Positions 24,387 through 32,931 of a DNA stretch of 33,823 nucleotides are shown in pieces; the first letter of the stretch is position 1, and each line of letters starts with the position of its first letter. The notes beneath the pieces were generated by a model, which made no database searches, was not told the origin of the DNA, and worked only from the letters and a program-made list of their open reading frames with translations. Position numbers and translations under genes: made by a program. This DNA comes from Chitinophagaceae bacterium. GTDB taxonomy: Bacteria; Bacteroidota; Bacteroidia; Chitinophagales; Chitinophagaceae. The DNA is taken from NCBI GenBank assembly GCA_947380435.1, contig CANCRC010000006.1:1-33823 (forward strand), read 5' to 3'.

Positions 24387-24511
24387 GCCTTTTGCGATGA
24401 CAGAGTAAAACTATCAGGCCTTTTCTGATGCATGAGTCACACTAATTTAGGCCTTTTGCGATGAAGAAGCAAAGGCATAGGCCTTTGCTGATACAAGAGT
24501 CACACTCCTCT
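24369..24511 (+). repeat. Imperfect tandem repeats with two homologous hairpins after the DUF5606 stop
   Basis: Four imperfect units begin at about 24386, 24417, 24450 and 24480, each starting with (A/G)GCCTTT(T) followed by NTGAT or CGATG (periods 31, 33 and 30). Two hairpins are nearly identical: GCAAAAGGC-ATAA-GCCTTTTGC (24374-24395, over the stop codon) and GCAAAGGC-ATAG-GCCTTTGC (24469-24488). The second copy, 94 bases downstream, still reads EEAKA-stop in its own frame, like the real CDS end EEQKA-stop. So the 3' end of the gene seems to have been duplicated. Confidence 0.75.
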
Positions 24512-24541
24512 AAATTACCCTCTCCTAACTTATATAAAAAG

Positions 24542-24570
24542 CTTACCTAACCTAGGGTAAGTTTTTTTTT
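24542..24570 (+). terminator. Intrinsic terminator
   Basis: CTTACC (24542-24547) pairs with GGTAAG (24556-24561), an eight-base loop between them, followed directly by nine T residues (24562-24570). It lies after the DUF5606 gene and its repeats and before the GH3 gene. Confidence 0.75.
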
Positions 24571-24629
24571 ATCCTTAAATTGCAATACCGCCAATAGCCA
24601 TAAAAAAACTATAGCAAAAAAAATTACGC

Positions 24630-27497
24630 ATGAAAAAAATTATACTCCTTATTACCTTAAGCTTATTTTTTCTAAGCCAGGGCTTTTCTCAAAGCAAGGC
24701 AGAAAAAAAATGGATACAAAATCAATTTAAGCATTTGTCATTAGATGAAAAGATTGCACAATTAATGGTAATAAGAGCGCATAGCAATTGGGATGCTAAA
24801 AAATTAGATACGCTTACAGAAATTATTAAAAAGTATAATGTAGGTGGTTTATGTTTTTTTCAAGGAGGCCCTGTAAGAGAAGCATTGCAAACCAACTTTT
24901 ATCAGTCCATTGCTAAAACACCACTACTTATTACCATGGACGCAGAATGGGGTGTGGGCATGCGTCTAGACAGTGTTGAGATGTTTCCAAGACAACTTTC
25001 TTTAGGCGCGATTGCCTCTGATAATTTAGTATATCAAATGGGCGTTGCGGTAGCAGCACAATGCAAAAGATTAGGTATACAAGTGAACTATGCACCCGAT
25101 GTAGACATTAATAATAATCCAGGTAATCCAGTAATTAACGAAAGAAGTTTTGGTCAAAATAAACAAAGAGTCATTCAACATGGTATCGCTTATATGAAAG
25201 GCATGCAAGACAATGGCATTATGGCCACTGCTAAACATTTTCCAGGCCATGGTGATGTATCGGTAGATTCTCATTTGGATATTCCTGTGATTAATAAAAG
25301 CATGGAGCAATTAACCGAAATGGAACTGGCCCCTTTCAAAGCCTTGATTGACGCAGGTATTGGATCGGTGATGGTGGGACATTTGTCGGTACCTGCTATT
25401 GACAATAGGCCCAAGTATGCTACTTCTTTATCTTCAAAAGCCATTAATGATTTACTTAAAAAAGATTTAGGTTTTAAAGGCATTACAGTTACTGATGCAT
25501 TAGACATGAAAGCCATTAGTAATTATTTTCCTAGAGGTGAAGCCAATGTGCAAGCTATACTTGCAGGAAATGATATGCTTTGTTTACCTGGCGATATTGG
25601 AGAGTCTATTGAAAGAATTAAATTAGCGATTAAAGAAAAGCGCATCACTAAAAAAGATATTGATCAAAGAGTTAAAAAAATATTAGCCGCTAAATATAAA
25701 TATGGGCTAAGTAATTTTCAAGCTATTGATACCACCAATATTATTGCAGATTTAAATAAATCGGTAGCGGCGTTAAAATCACAGATGGCAGCACAGTCAC
25801 TTAGTTTTGTAAAACCTAGCGCTCATGCAGGTATTAGTCTTCAAAAAAAGACAGCCTATATTGCCTTGAATCTTAGTCAGCCTAATTTATTAACCAAGGC
25901 ACTTACAGAAAACTATGGTTTTCAAATATTTTATATCAACCCAAAGGATAGTGCAGCACTTGAAACAGTAAAAAAATCAGTTACCGGTTTTGATCAGGTA
26001 GTAGTGGGTCTGCATAATTATAATCGTAAACCAGCTAATCATTTTGAAATTCCTTTGCCCTTTATTCAATTTTTAAATGAACCGCATCCTGCTAGTTGGT
26101 TTCATTTAATATTTGGTAACCCCTATGCAGTTGGTGATTTTAACAAAATTCAAAATATTTTATTTGCTTACGAGGACAATGCTTTCACACAAGAAGCAGC
26201 AGTTCATTGGATAGAAGGAAAAATACAAGCCACAGGTGAGCTGCCTGTAACAGTGAGTGAAGACATGCCTTATGGTACAGGTAGTCATTTGATGGAATCA
26301 AATACATCTATTGCAACGCCGGCCGCTCTGCCGAATTTATCTTTTATTGACAAGATGGTAGAAGAGGCTATTGATAAAAAAGCTTTTCCGGGCTGTCAAA
26401 TATTAGTGGCAAAGAATAATAAAATTATTTTCAATAAAGGATATGGATACACTGCAGGGGAAGGCTCAGCGCCCGTAACCTTAGATACTTATTACGATTT
26501 AGCTTCTGTTACCAAAGTAACTGCAACTACTGTATCTATTATGAAATTAGTTGAGCAAGGCAAGGTAGATATTAATAAAACCATTGGCGATTATTTACCT
26601 TGGGTAGTAGGGAATGAAAAAGCAAAAATTACTTTGAAAGATTTATTATTACACCAAGCAGGTCTCTACCCCTATATTAAATTTTACGAAGCATTACTTA
26701 CCCCTACTGGAAGCTATTTGGATGGTCTTATTACTGATGTACCCGATAAAGCACATCATAAAATGATCACCCCTACTAAATATTTATTAGATAGCTGGTC
26801 GGATACTATTAAAAATAAAATTTTAAGAAGCCCTGTAACCACCCCTGGAAAATATGTTTATAGCGACAACGATTTTATATTCTTAGGTATGATTGTGGAG
26901 CAAGTTACTGGAATGAATTTACATGAATATGCTACTCAACAATTTTATGCTCCCCTAGGTATGGCTTCTACCGGATTTTTACCTTTACAAAAAACAACGC
27001 TTCAAAATATTGCCGCCTCCGAATTGGATAATTATTACAGACATGAACTCATTAAAGGTGCAGTGCATGATGAAGGCGCCTCCGTCATGGGAGGTATTGC
27101 GGGTCATGCAGGTTTATTTAGTAATGCAACCGATTTAGCTAAATTATACTTAATGCTTTTAAATAAAGGCGCATGGGAAGGTGTTCCTTATTTTAAGGCA
27201 AGCACTGTTGATTTATTTACAGCATACAATACCGATAATAGTCGTCGTGGTTTAGGATTTGATAAGCCAGAAAAAAATAATGCCACTGCCAAAGACCCCT
27301 ATCCTTGCCTAAGCGCTTCCCCTAGTACTTTTGGCCATACTGGATTTACGGGCACTTGTGTTTGGGCCGATCCGGAGAAACAATTATTATTTATTTTTCT
27401 ATCCAATAGAGTTTACCCAACGAGAGACAATAAAGCTTTTAGCGAGTCGAATCTAAGAGCTAAAATTCAAGAAGCCCTTTATGCCTCACTTAATTAA
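24630..27497 (+). CDS. GH3 beta-N-acetylhexosaminidase fused to a beta-lactamase-like serine hydrolase
   Basis: A 955-residue exported protein with a signal peptide (1-21, ending FSQ). The N-terminal GH3 domain (about 30-370) has the NagZ loop K202-H203-FPGHG with D213-S-H215 as the catalytic acid/base dyad, and the nucleophile D289 in VTDALDMKAIS. A middle GH3 C-terminal-like part follows. The C-terminal domain (about 575-955) is beta-lactamase/esterase-like with S626-V-T-K629, YSD in place of YSN, and HTG in FGHTGFTG. The combination suggests cleavage of muropeptide GlcNAc bonds plus a linked amidase/esterase step in the periplasm, as known for similar fusions. Its last 17 bases overlap porZ. 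Confidence 0.94.
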   Translation: MKKIILLITLSLFFLSQGFSQSKAEKKWIQNQFKHLSLDEKIAQLMVIRAHSNWDAKKLDTLTEIIKKYNVGGLCFFQGGPVREALQTNFYQSIAKTPLLITMDAEWGVGMRLDSVEMFPRQLSLGAIASDNLVYQMGVAVAAQCKRLGIQVNYAPDVDINNNPGNPVINERSFGQNKQRVIQHGIAYMKGMQDNGIMATAKHFPGHGDVSVDSHLDIPVINKSMEQLTEMELAPFKALIDAGIGSVMVGHLSVPAIDNRPKYATSLSSKAINDLLKKDLGFKGITVTDALDMKAISNYFPRGEANVQAILAGNDMLCLPGDIGESIERIKLAIKEKRITKKDIDQRVKKILAAKYKYGLSNFQAIDTTNIIADLNKSVAALKSQMAAQSLSFVKPSAHAGISLQKKTAYIALNLSQPNLLTKALTENYGFQIFYINPKDSAALETVKKSVTGFDQVVVGLHNYNRKPANHFEIPLPFIQFLNEPHPASWFHLIFGNPYAVGDFNKIQNILFAYEDNAFTQEAAVHWIEGKIQATGELPVTVSEDMPYGTGSHLMESNTSIATPAALPNLSFIDKMVEEAIDKKAFPGCQILVAKNNKIIFNKGYGYTAGEGSAPVTLDTYYDLASVTKVTATTVSIMKLVEQGKVDINKTIGDYLPWVVGNEKAKITLKDLLLHQAGLYPYIKFYEALLTPTGSYLDGLITDVPDKAHHKMITPTKYLLDSWSDTIKNKILRSPVTTPGKYVYSDNDFIFLGMIVEQVTGMNLHEYATQQFYAPLGMASTGFLPLQKTTLQNIAASELDNYYRHELIKGAVHDEGASVMGGIAGHAGLFSNATDLAKLYLMLLNKGAWEGVPYFKASTVDLFTAYNTDNSRRGLGFDKPEKNNATAKDPYPCLSASPSTFGHTGFTGTCVWADPEKQLLFIFLSNRVYPTRDNKAFSESNLRAKIQEALYASLN

Positions 27498-29691
27498 AAA
27501 CATAATTAAAAAATGTTTTTTATGGCTACTTATTTCCATTTCGTACCATCAAGTCAGCGCTCAAAATAAAGTAGCGCCCCTTGGAAGCTGGAGAGAGCAT
27601 TACAATAATAAATCTGTACAGCATTTAGTAAAAGGAGATCTGCTCTATGGCGCTACTACTAATCAAGTATTTAGTATTGATGCAAAAAATAATATTAATT
27701 TTTTAGGCAAGTCCACAGGCCTGCATGAAATTGACATAGCAGCCATCGCCTGGGATGAGGCAGCATCACAATTAGTGATTGCCTATAATAATAGCAATAT
27801 TGATATAGTCAAAGGAGATGAAATTTTTTCTATTACCGATATTTATTTATCCAATCTATATCCCAATAAAAAAATAAACGCCATTCAGGTACTAGGCTCA
27901 TGGGCTTTCTTATCTACTAATTTTGGTATTGTGGTTATTGACTTAATCAAACATGAAATTAAGGATACTTGGTTTGCTAATAATACTAGACAAGCACTAG
28001 TTACTTATCAAACCATTAATACCAGCGATAGTTTATACGCCATCACAGAAGAAGGTTTGTTTAGTACGGCTTTAAAAAATAATTATATTACTAGCAGCCA
28101 GTGGAAAAAAATAAATGGATATACAGATTGTAAAAAATTAACTAGCTATAACAATATTATATATGCCATAAGTAATAAAAATATTTATCAGTTACCTCAG
28201 CGCAGTTCTATTTATCAGCAAAGCATAGGTACTATAAATAATGTATTAGCCAATAAGGATGGGCTTTATCTTACTGCATCCGATGGTAAAAGCGGCTATT
28301 TAGTAAACCTAAATACCACGAGCACTGTAACCACGCTAATAGATAAAACTTTATTAGCAGCACCTTTAGATGTAGTGATAGATAATACCAATATTTATAT
28401 TGCCGATAGTCTCAATGGTTTACTTGTAAAAAATACGGAAGCACATTTTATTGACCTAGGAGGCCCTAGTGAAAAAATAAGAGGCACTGGTTTTGTAAAT
28501 AGTAATTTGCTATTAGCTCCTTTTGGAGACAAGGCAGCAGGCTTTAGCGCTTATAACGAAACTGGTTGGAAAAATTATACAAAGCTTGCAGGTGCCAACT
28601 TGCCAGTAATTGCTAGTGCCAGTATTGACCCTGCAGATGCTAGCTGGTGGTTCTCCTCGGCAAATACGCTTCTGCATTACAATATAAATGCAAATACTAT
28701 TGAAAGTATTAGCCCCAATACAGTTCTAGGAAATTTTACTCAAATACAATTTTCAACAGATGGTATTTTATGGGCTTTACAAGATGGACAAGGACTAGCT
28801 CAAAAACAAGACAATAAATGGACATCTACTTCTCTACCCATCAATTATTTAAAAAATGGATTAAAGAAAATGGTGGTGAACCAACAAGGGCAAGCCTGGA
28901 TTCCAGGACCAGCCAATCAAGGTCTATATGTATATCAATCGAATAAATATTTTAATACGGCTAGTTGGAAACAATTAAATACTTCAAAGTCAAGTGGAAA
29001 TTTACCTAGCAATAATGTATTAAGCGTGGCTTTGGATAATGCAGGATCTATTTGGGTGGGCACCGATAATGGTATTGGCATTTTTAATTGTGGAGATATT
29101 AGCAAAGAGGTTTGCGATGCTTATCTACCTACTATAAAAAACACCAATGGGTTTTTAGGTTTATTATTACAAAGAGAATCGGTGAATTGTATTGCAGTAG
29201 ATGGTGCAAATAGAAAATGGGTAGGCACGCAAAATGGAGCATGGCTTTTAACTGCCGATGGAACTGCTATCATTGAACATTTTACCAAAAATAATAGCCC
29301 ACTACCTAACGATACTATTGTACAAATTCTAATAGAGCCTCAGTATGGAGATGTGTTTTTTAATACAGCGAATGAAATGGTAAGTTATAGAGGCTTTGCG
29401 ACAGAAGGGTCTACGACTCAAAATGAAATTCAAATCTTTCCTAACCCTGTCCCTCCTACTTATAATGGCCCCATTGCTTTTAGGGGACTAGTAGAAAATG
29501 CATTAGTGAAAATTACAGATATTAGTGGAAGCTTAGTATTTGAAACACGCGCATTAGGTGGACAGGCTATTTGGAATGGAAAATCACTTAAAGGTAATAA
29601 AGTAGCCACAGGTATTTACCTTGTATTTGTAAGAGATGATATGGGCAATGAGAAAACGGTAGGGAAAATAGTAATTACTAAAGGGCAGTAA
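27481..29691 (+). CDS. porZ: Type IX secretion system protein PorZ
   Basis: A 736-residue exported protein (signal peptide about 1-27, ending VSAQ). Two beta-propellers are suggested by repeated segments such as GSWREHYNNKSVQHLVKGD, WVGTDNGIGIFNC (about residue 520) and VDGANRKWVGTQNGAWLLT (about 577-595). The end (about 650-736) is a type A T9SS sorting domain: IQIFPNPV at its start and NKVATGIYLVFVRDDMGNEK then KIVI at its end. This layout and the VDGANRKWxGTQN motif fit PorZ, the surface component of the T9SS attachment complex that binds A-LPS in Porphyromonas. Other propeller proteins are possible but less likely. The start lies inside the preceding gene. Confidence 0.85.
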   Translation: MPHLIKNIIKKCFLWLLISISYHQVSAQNKVAPLGSWREHYNNKSVQHLVKGDLLYGATTNQVFSIDAKNNINFLGKSTGLHEIDIAAIAWDEAASQLVIAYNNSNIDIVKGDEIFSITDIYLSNLYPNKKINAIQVLGSWAFLSTNFGIVVIDLIKHEIKDTWFANNTRQALVTYQTINTSDSLYAITEEGLFSTALKNNYITSSQWKKINGYTDCKKLTSYNNIIYAISNKNIYQLPQRSSIYQQSIGTINNVLANKDGLYLTASDGKSGYLVNLNTTSTVTTLIDKTLLAAPLDVVIDNTNIYIADSLNGLLVKNTEAHFIDLGGPSEKIRGTGFVNSNLLLAPFGDKAAGFSAYNETGWKNYTKLAGANLPVIASASIDPADASWWFSSANTLLHYNINANTIESISPNTVLGNFTQIQFSTDGILWALQDGQGLAQKQDNKWTSTSLPINYLKNGLKKMVVNQQGQAWIPGPANQGLYVYQSNKYFNTASWKQLNTSKSSGNLPSNNVLSVALDNAGSIWVGTDNGIGIFNCGDISKEVCDAYLPTIKNTNGFLGLLLQRESVNCIAVDGANRKWVGTQNGAWLLTADGTAIIEHFTKNNSPLPNDTIVQILIEPQYGDVFFNTANEMVSYRGFATEGSTTQNEIQIFPNPVPPTYNGPIAFRGLVENALVKITDISGSLVFETRALGGQAIWNGKSLKGNKVATGIYLVFVRDDMGNEKTVGKIVITKGQ

Positions 29692-29692
29692 A

Positions 29693-30265
29693 TTAGTCTG
29701 CTACCATTTCAAAAGTTTTGAAAGACTTAAATCTCCAAGTGCCTTGATCACCTTGCACTACTCGATACATAATTTGTCTTACTTTATTGGTAGGCTTTTT
29801 ATTAGTAGTATCTGATTCAAAAATGGGAAACTTTCTAAATAAAACACCTTCTACTAATTTGTATTCATCCTTTCCTCTATAGCCCTTGCTCAATTGCATA
29901 TCATTGGTAATATCTGGGAAATAAATAGGTTCTATTCTTTCATTCTCTCTTGATGCCACACTAAAAAGACTCAACTTATCATTCGCATCCATTACAAATA
30001 TGATGATATCTGGAAATCCATCATTGTTTAAATCATCTATTTCGGTAGACACAACTCTTCCTCTTAATTCAAGATTGGCCTCTCTTACTTCTGATTTAAA
30101 ACCAATGGGTCTAATATTTAAGGTATTACGATCTAGGTTTCTATTCATACAGGTAATACGATAACCTGCCTTACCCATTTTAACAGTACTATCATACTTG
30201 TTCCCTTTTTGACCCAGACTGGTTAAAGAAATAAGCAAGCAAGCGAAAAATAAAGTTTTATACAT
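29693..30265 (-). CDS. Secreted hypothetical protein with a calcium-loop-like motif
   Basis: A 190-residue protein with a signal peptide (MYKTLFFACLLISLTSLGQ). The centre contains DDLNNDGFPDIIIF (about 78-91), a DxNxDGxxD loop as in FG-GAP/VCBS or EF-hand-like calcium sites. The rest does not resemble a family I know. It is rich in charged residues and has strand-like stretches. It converges with porZ, with one base between the two stop codons, and has its own -7 box upstream. Confidence 0.75.
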   Translation of the reverse strand: MYKTLFFACLLISLTSLGQKGNKYDSTVKMGKAGYRITCMNRNLDRNTLNIRPIGFKSEVREANLELRGRVVSTEIDDLNNDGFPDIIIFVMDANDKLSLFSVASRENERIEPIYFPDITNDMQLSKGYRGKDEYKLVEGVLFRKFPIFESDTTNKKPTNKVRQIMYRVVQGDQGTWRFKSFKTFEMVAD

Positions 30266-30283
30266 ATTTTATTTATTACTATC

Positions 30284-30291
30284 CAAAGTTA
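30284..30291 (-). promoter_or_regulatory. -7 box (TAACTTTG) for the secreted hypothetical gene
   Basis: Minus-strand TAACTTTG matches TAnnTTTG, 18 bases before the ATG at 30265. Confidence 0.45.
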
Positions 30292-30328
30292 ATAGAATAG
30301 TTTTAATTTTCCACTCAAACCATTCCTT

Positions 30329-31270
30329 ATGTCTTTTGAAATTCAAACTGCCCCCCTTAGCCATTTTGAACTTATTCGTTTAATAGATACAAGTTCAAAT
30401 ACAGTGGCGGAGATTGTTACCAAGGGAGCCTTATTAAATAGCTGGCAGGTTATGGCCCAGTCAAAGCCTTTACAGTTAGTGGCAGGCAATGACTTCTCCA
30501 AGGGATGGGGAGATTTTGAAAACAACGGCTTTAGAGGAGGAAAGATGAGCCCCTTTTCTTGCAGGCTTGAAAATGGTCAGTATACATTAGAAGACAGGGT
30601 TTATACCATTGAAAAATTTTACCATGAAAAGCATGCATTGCATGGCATACTCTATGATGCAGTATTTACCATTCAATCCAGCGAAACCAATGCAGAAGGC
30701 GCCTCTGTAAATTTACAATACCGTTACGAAGCAACAGACAAAGGCTTCCCTTTTGCTTATACTATACTTATTAAATGGCAATTGCATAAAAATAATGTAG
30801 TGACGGTGGACACCATTATCACTAATCTAAGTGAGTCAACCATTCCTATGATGGATGGATGGCATCCTTATTTTAGTTTCGGAGAAACAATTAATGACGC
30901 TTTTATAACATTAAAAGCGAAGGGTAAAATACAGTACGATGAAGGCTTACTACCTACTGGAAAAATATTGGATGAAAATGAATTTGAAAGCAGCAGAAAA
31001 ATTGAATCCCTTCATTTAGATAATTGCTACTTAGTAGATGCTACTGCAAATACTTGTATACTTGAAAACGAAGACTACCAATTAATAGTACAGCCAATCT
31101 TGAACTACCCTTATTTACAACTATATACACCATCTGATAGAAAAAGTATTGCCATTGAAAACTTAACTGGTATTCCCAATTGTTTTAATAATAAAATAGG
31201 GCTTCAATTACTGAAGCCCCATCAAAATTGGGTACTGAAAACAAGTTATCAGTTTATTACAAAGAAATAA
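30329..31270 (+). CDS. Aldose 1-epimerase (galactose mutarotase-like) family protein
   Basis: A 313-residue beta-sandwich protein of the mutarotase superfamily. Likely catalytic residues are H105 in ALHG, H179 in DGWHPYFSF and the general base E277 in AIENLTGIP. The usual Asn-Arg of the PxxNR motif is replaced by SPFSCRL (R79). Members interconvert sugar anomers; some act on sugar phosphates. No signal peptide, so cytoplasmic. The 3' end overlaps the convergent ridA gene by 14 bases. The exact substrate is unclear. Confidence 0.88.
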   Translation: MSFEIQTAPLSHFELIRLIDTSSNTVAEIVTKGALLNSWQVMAQSKPLQLVAGNDFSKGWGDFENNGFRGGKMSPFSCRLENGQYTLEDRVYTIEKFYHEKHALHGILYDAVFTIQSSETNAEGASVNLQYRYEATDKGFPFAYTILIKWQLHKNNVVTVDTIITNLSESTIPMMDGWHPYFSFGETINDAFITLKAKGKIQYDEGLLPTGKILDENEFESSRKIESLHLDNCYLVDATANTCILENEDYQLIVQPILNYPYLQLYTPSDRKSIAIENLTGIPNCFNNKIGLQLLKPHQNWVLKTSYQFITKK

Positions 31271-31643
31271 CAGCAGTAATGCTTATTTCTATATTTACAT
31301 TACGTGGTAAAGTTTTTACTGCCACTGTTTCACGCGCTGGAAAATCAGCAGTAAAATAACTGCCATATACTTCATTTACTTGCGCAAACAATTGCATATC
31401 ACTTAAAAAGATGCTGGTTTTCACTACATTGGCAAAACTTAATTTCGCTTCTTCTAAAATAGCTTTAATATTTTCCATCACCTGTCTTGTTTCAGCTTGA
31501 ATATCGGTTAAGACTAATTCGCCCGTTGCAGGATTAAAAGCTACCTGACCACTAGCAAATAAAAAGCCATTAGCAATGACTGCTTGACTATAAGGGCCAA
31601 TGGGTGTAGGCACTTTACTTGTTTGAATGATTTGTTTTGACAT
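31257..31643 (-). CDS. ridA: RidA family enamine/imine deaminase
   Basis: A 128-residue YjgF/RidA protein that hydrolyses reactive 2-aminoacrylate and related imines formed by PLP enzymes. Signatures are PTPIGPYSQAVIANGFLFASGQ (split over residues 12-33), the catalytic Arg104 in FPARETVAV and the late Glu119 in NIEISITAV. The length is typical; the active form is a trimer in the family. Its stop codon lies inside the 3' end of the epimerase gene on the opposite strand. It is divergent from tsaB. Confidence 0.95.
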   Translation of the reverse strand: MSKQIIQTSKVPTPIGPYSQAVIANGFLFASGQVAFNPATGELVLTDIQAETRQVMENIKAILEEAKLSFANVVKTSIFLSDMQLFAQVNEVYGSYFTADFPARETVAVKTLPRNVNIEISITAVISL

Positions 31644-31692
31644 ATAATTGAATTAAGATTGCAATTTCTTGTTTTTCTAGCAATTCACCACC

Positions 31693-31700
31693 TATTTTTG
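31693..31700 (+). promoter_or_regulatory. -7 box (TATTTTTG) of tsaB
   Basis: TATTTTTG fits TAnnTTTG, 18 bases before the TTG start at 31719, and it is followed by an A-rich leader (TTTTAAAGAAA). Confidence 0.5.
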
Positions 31701-31718
31701 TAAAACATTTTAAAGAAA

Positions 31719-32399
31719 TTGGCAACCTTATTACATATAGATACAGCTGGCGAAAAAGCCATGGTGGCATTCAGTCAAAATGGGGTCTTATTGGCTATTC
31801 AAGAAAATGAGGTATTTCAAACACATGCCTCCTTTTTGCAGGTAGCCATTGAAGCATTAGTGGCTAAAACAGACATACCCTTAAATTCGATGGATGCAAT
31901 TGCCGTAACCATGGGTCCAGGATCATATACAGGATTAAGAGTGGGCCTTTCTAGTGCCAAAGGCATTGCTTATGCTTTGAATAAACCAATTATTGGTCTG
32001 TCTACCCTTGCCCTTTTAGCAAATGCTGCGTCTAAGCATACTTGGCTGGAAGATAAAAAAGGCAGGGCGCAAATATTTGCGATGATAGATGCCAAAAGAA
32101 TGGAAGTATTCGGCGCTATATATGATACTGAGTTAAAAACAGTTTTACCAGAGCAGGCTATAGAAATTAATACAGACTATCTCTCTAGTTTAATAGTTAA
32201 GCATCCTACGCTTTGCATAGGCTCGGCTGCCAATAAGGCCAAGACATTATTACAAGATCCAACCATCATTTTTGTAGAGCAGTCTTATAATATATTGGAT
32301 AGCATTCAGTTAGGGGAAGCAGCCTTTGAAGCGGGGAAATTTGAAGACACGGCTTATAGTAGTCCTTCTTATTTGAAAGAGTTTTTCTTCAAAAAATAG
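31719..32399 (+). CDS. tsaB: tRNA threonylcarbamoyladenosine biosynthesis protein TsaB
   Basis: A 226-residue TsaB (YeaZ) protein, the partner that activates TsaD in making t6A37 of ANN-decoding tRNAs. The start ATLLHIDTA and the motif VTMGPGSYTGLRVGLSSAKG (about 67-86) are diagnostic. The ASKHE-type metal/ATP site of TsaD is absent, as expected for TsaB. The start is TTG at 31719. In this frame there is no ATG before residue 14, and the TAA at 31701 closes the frame just upstream, so TTG (or another non-ATG codon) must be used to keep the conserved N-terminus. Confidence 0.95.
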   Translation: MATLLHIDTAGEKAMVAFSQNGVLLAIQENEVFQTHASFLQVAIEALVAKTDIPLNSMDAIAVTMGPGSYTGLRVGLSSAKGIAYALNKPIIGLSTLALLANAASKHTWLEDKKGRAQIFAMIDAKRMEVFGAIYDTELKTVLPEQAIEINTDYLSSLIVKHPTLCIGSAANKAKTLLQDPTIIFVEQSYNILDSIQLGEAAFEAGKFEDTAYSSPSYLKEFFFKK

Positions 32400-32594
32400 A
32401 CCTTTTATATAATATTTTTAACTGAAAAATGTGATGAGCGGTTTTAAACTTAGTTTGTAGAAGAATATCTAAGTAGTTGGCAATATTCATGCACAAAACC
32501 TATGCTTTTAACATTTTACATATTAAAATATTAATTATATTTTTAAAATTTAATTGTAATTTTGTAATAGAATTTAACCCCCAAATAAAAGAAC
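32400..32594 (+). promoter_or_regulatory. Promoter region of the ArsR-rhodanese operon, with -7 box at 32557-32564
   Basis: This is a 195-base AT-rich gap. TAATTTTG at 32557-32564 fits TAnnTTTG, 30 bases before the ArsR ATG. The bases TGTAAT occur twice, at 32556-32561 and 32564-32569, around and in the box. The stretch ATATTAATTATAT just upstream is nearly symmetric. Either could be the operator for autoregulation by ArsR, but this is a guess. A TTG-started open frame (32477-32704) crosses the region and is rejected as a shadow. Confidence 0.4.
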
Positions 32595-32930
32595 ATGAAC
32601 CAATCATTACCACAATTGCAATTAGCGAATGGTACAAGTCCATTAAAAGTAGATTTACTACACAGCAAAAAAGCCGCCATGATTTTGCGTGCTTTAAACC
32701 ATAAGCTTCGTCAACAAATTGTAAAATTAATCGACGAACATAAAAAAGTTACCGTTACAGAAATTTATGTAAAATTAAGATTAGAGCAATCTGTAGCTTC
32801 TCAACATTTAGCTATTCTTAGAAGAGCTAGTATTGTTACTACTATTCGTGAAGGAAAATTTATTTACTATGCAGTTGATTATGCACGCTTAGAGCAAATA
32901 AATAAATTTGTAGAACAATTAGTTGGATAG
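32595..32930 (+). CDS. ArsR/SmtB family transcriptional regulator without cysteines
   Basis: A 111-residue winged-helix repressor. The HTH is about residues 52-76 (VTVTEIYVKLRLEQSVASQH, then LAILRRASIV), followed by the wing VTTIREGKFIYYAVD. The fold is a standard ArsR type that dimerises. It has no cysteine at all, so the Cys-based metal, arsenite or persulfide sensing of ArsR, CadC, SqrR or BigR is excluded; sensing through His/Asp or by another route remains possible. The next gene starts one base after its stop codon, so the pair forms an operon, and ArsR probably controls its own operon. Confidence 0.92.
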   Translation: MNQSLPQLQLANGTSPLKVDLLHSKKAAMILRALNHKLRQQIVKLIDEHKKVTVTEIYVKLRLEQSVASQHLAILRRASIVTTIREGKFIYYAVDYARLEQINKFVEQLVG

Positions 32931-32931
32931 T

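Noticed and set aside
24369-24511. CRISPR array
   Set aside because: Units are imperfect, about 31 bases in total with no unique spacers, and no cas gene is near; it is a short degenerate tandem repeat.
32477-32704. 75-codon plus-strand frame across the ArsR promoter and gene start
   Set aside because: It begins at a TTG, runs through the promoter, overlaps the clear ArsR gene in another frame and has no recognisable protein pattern.
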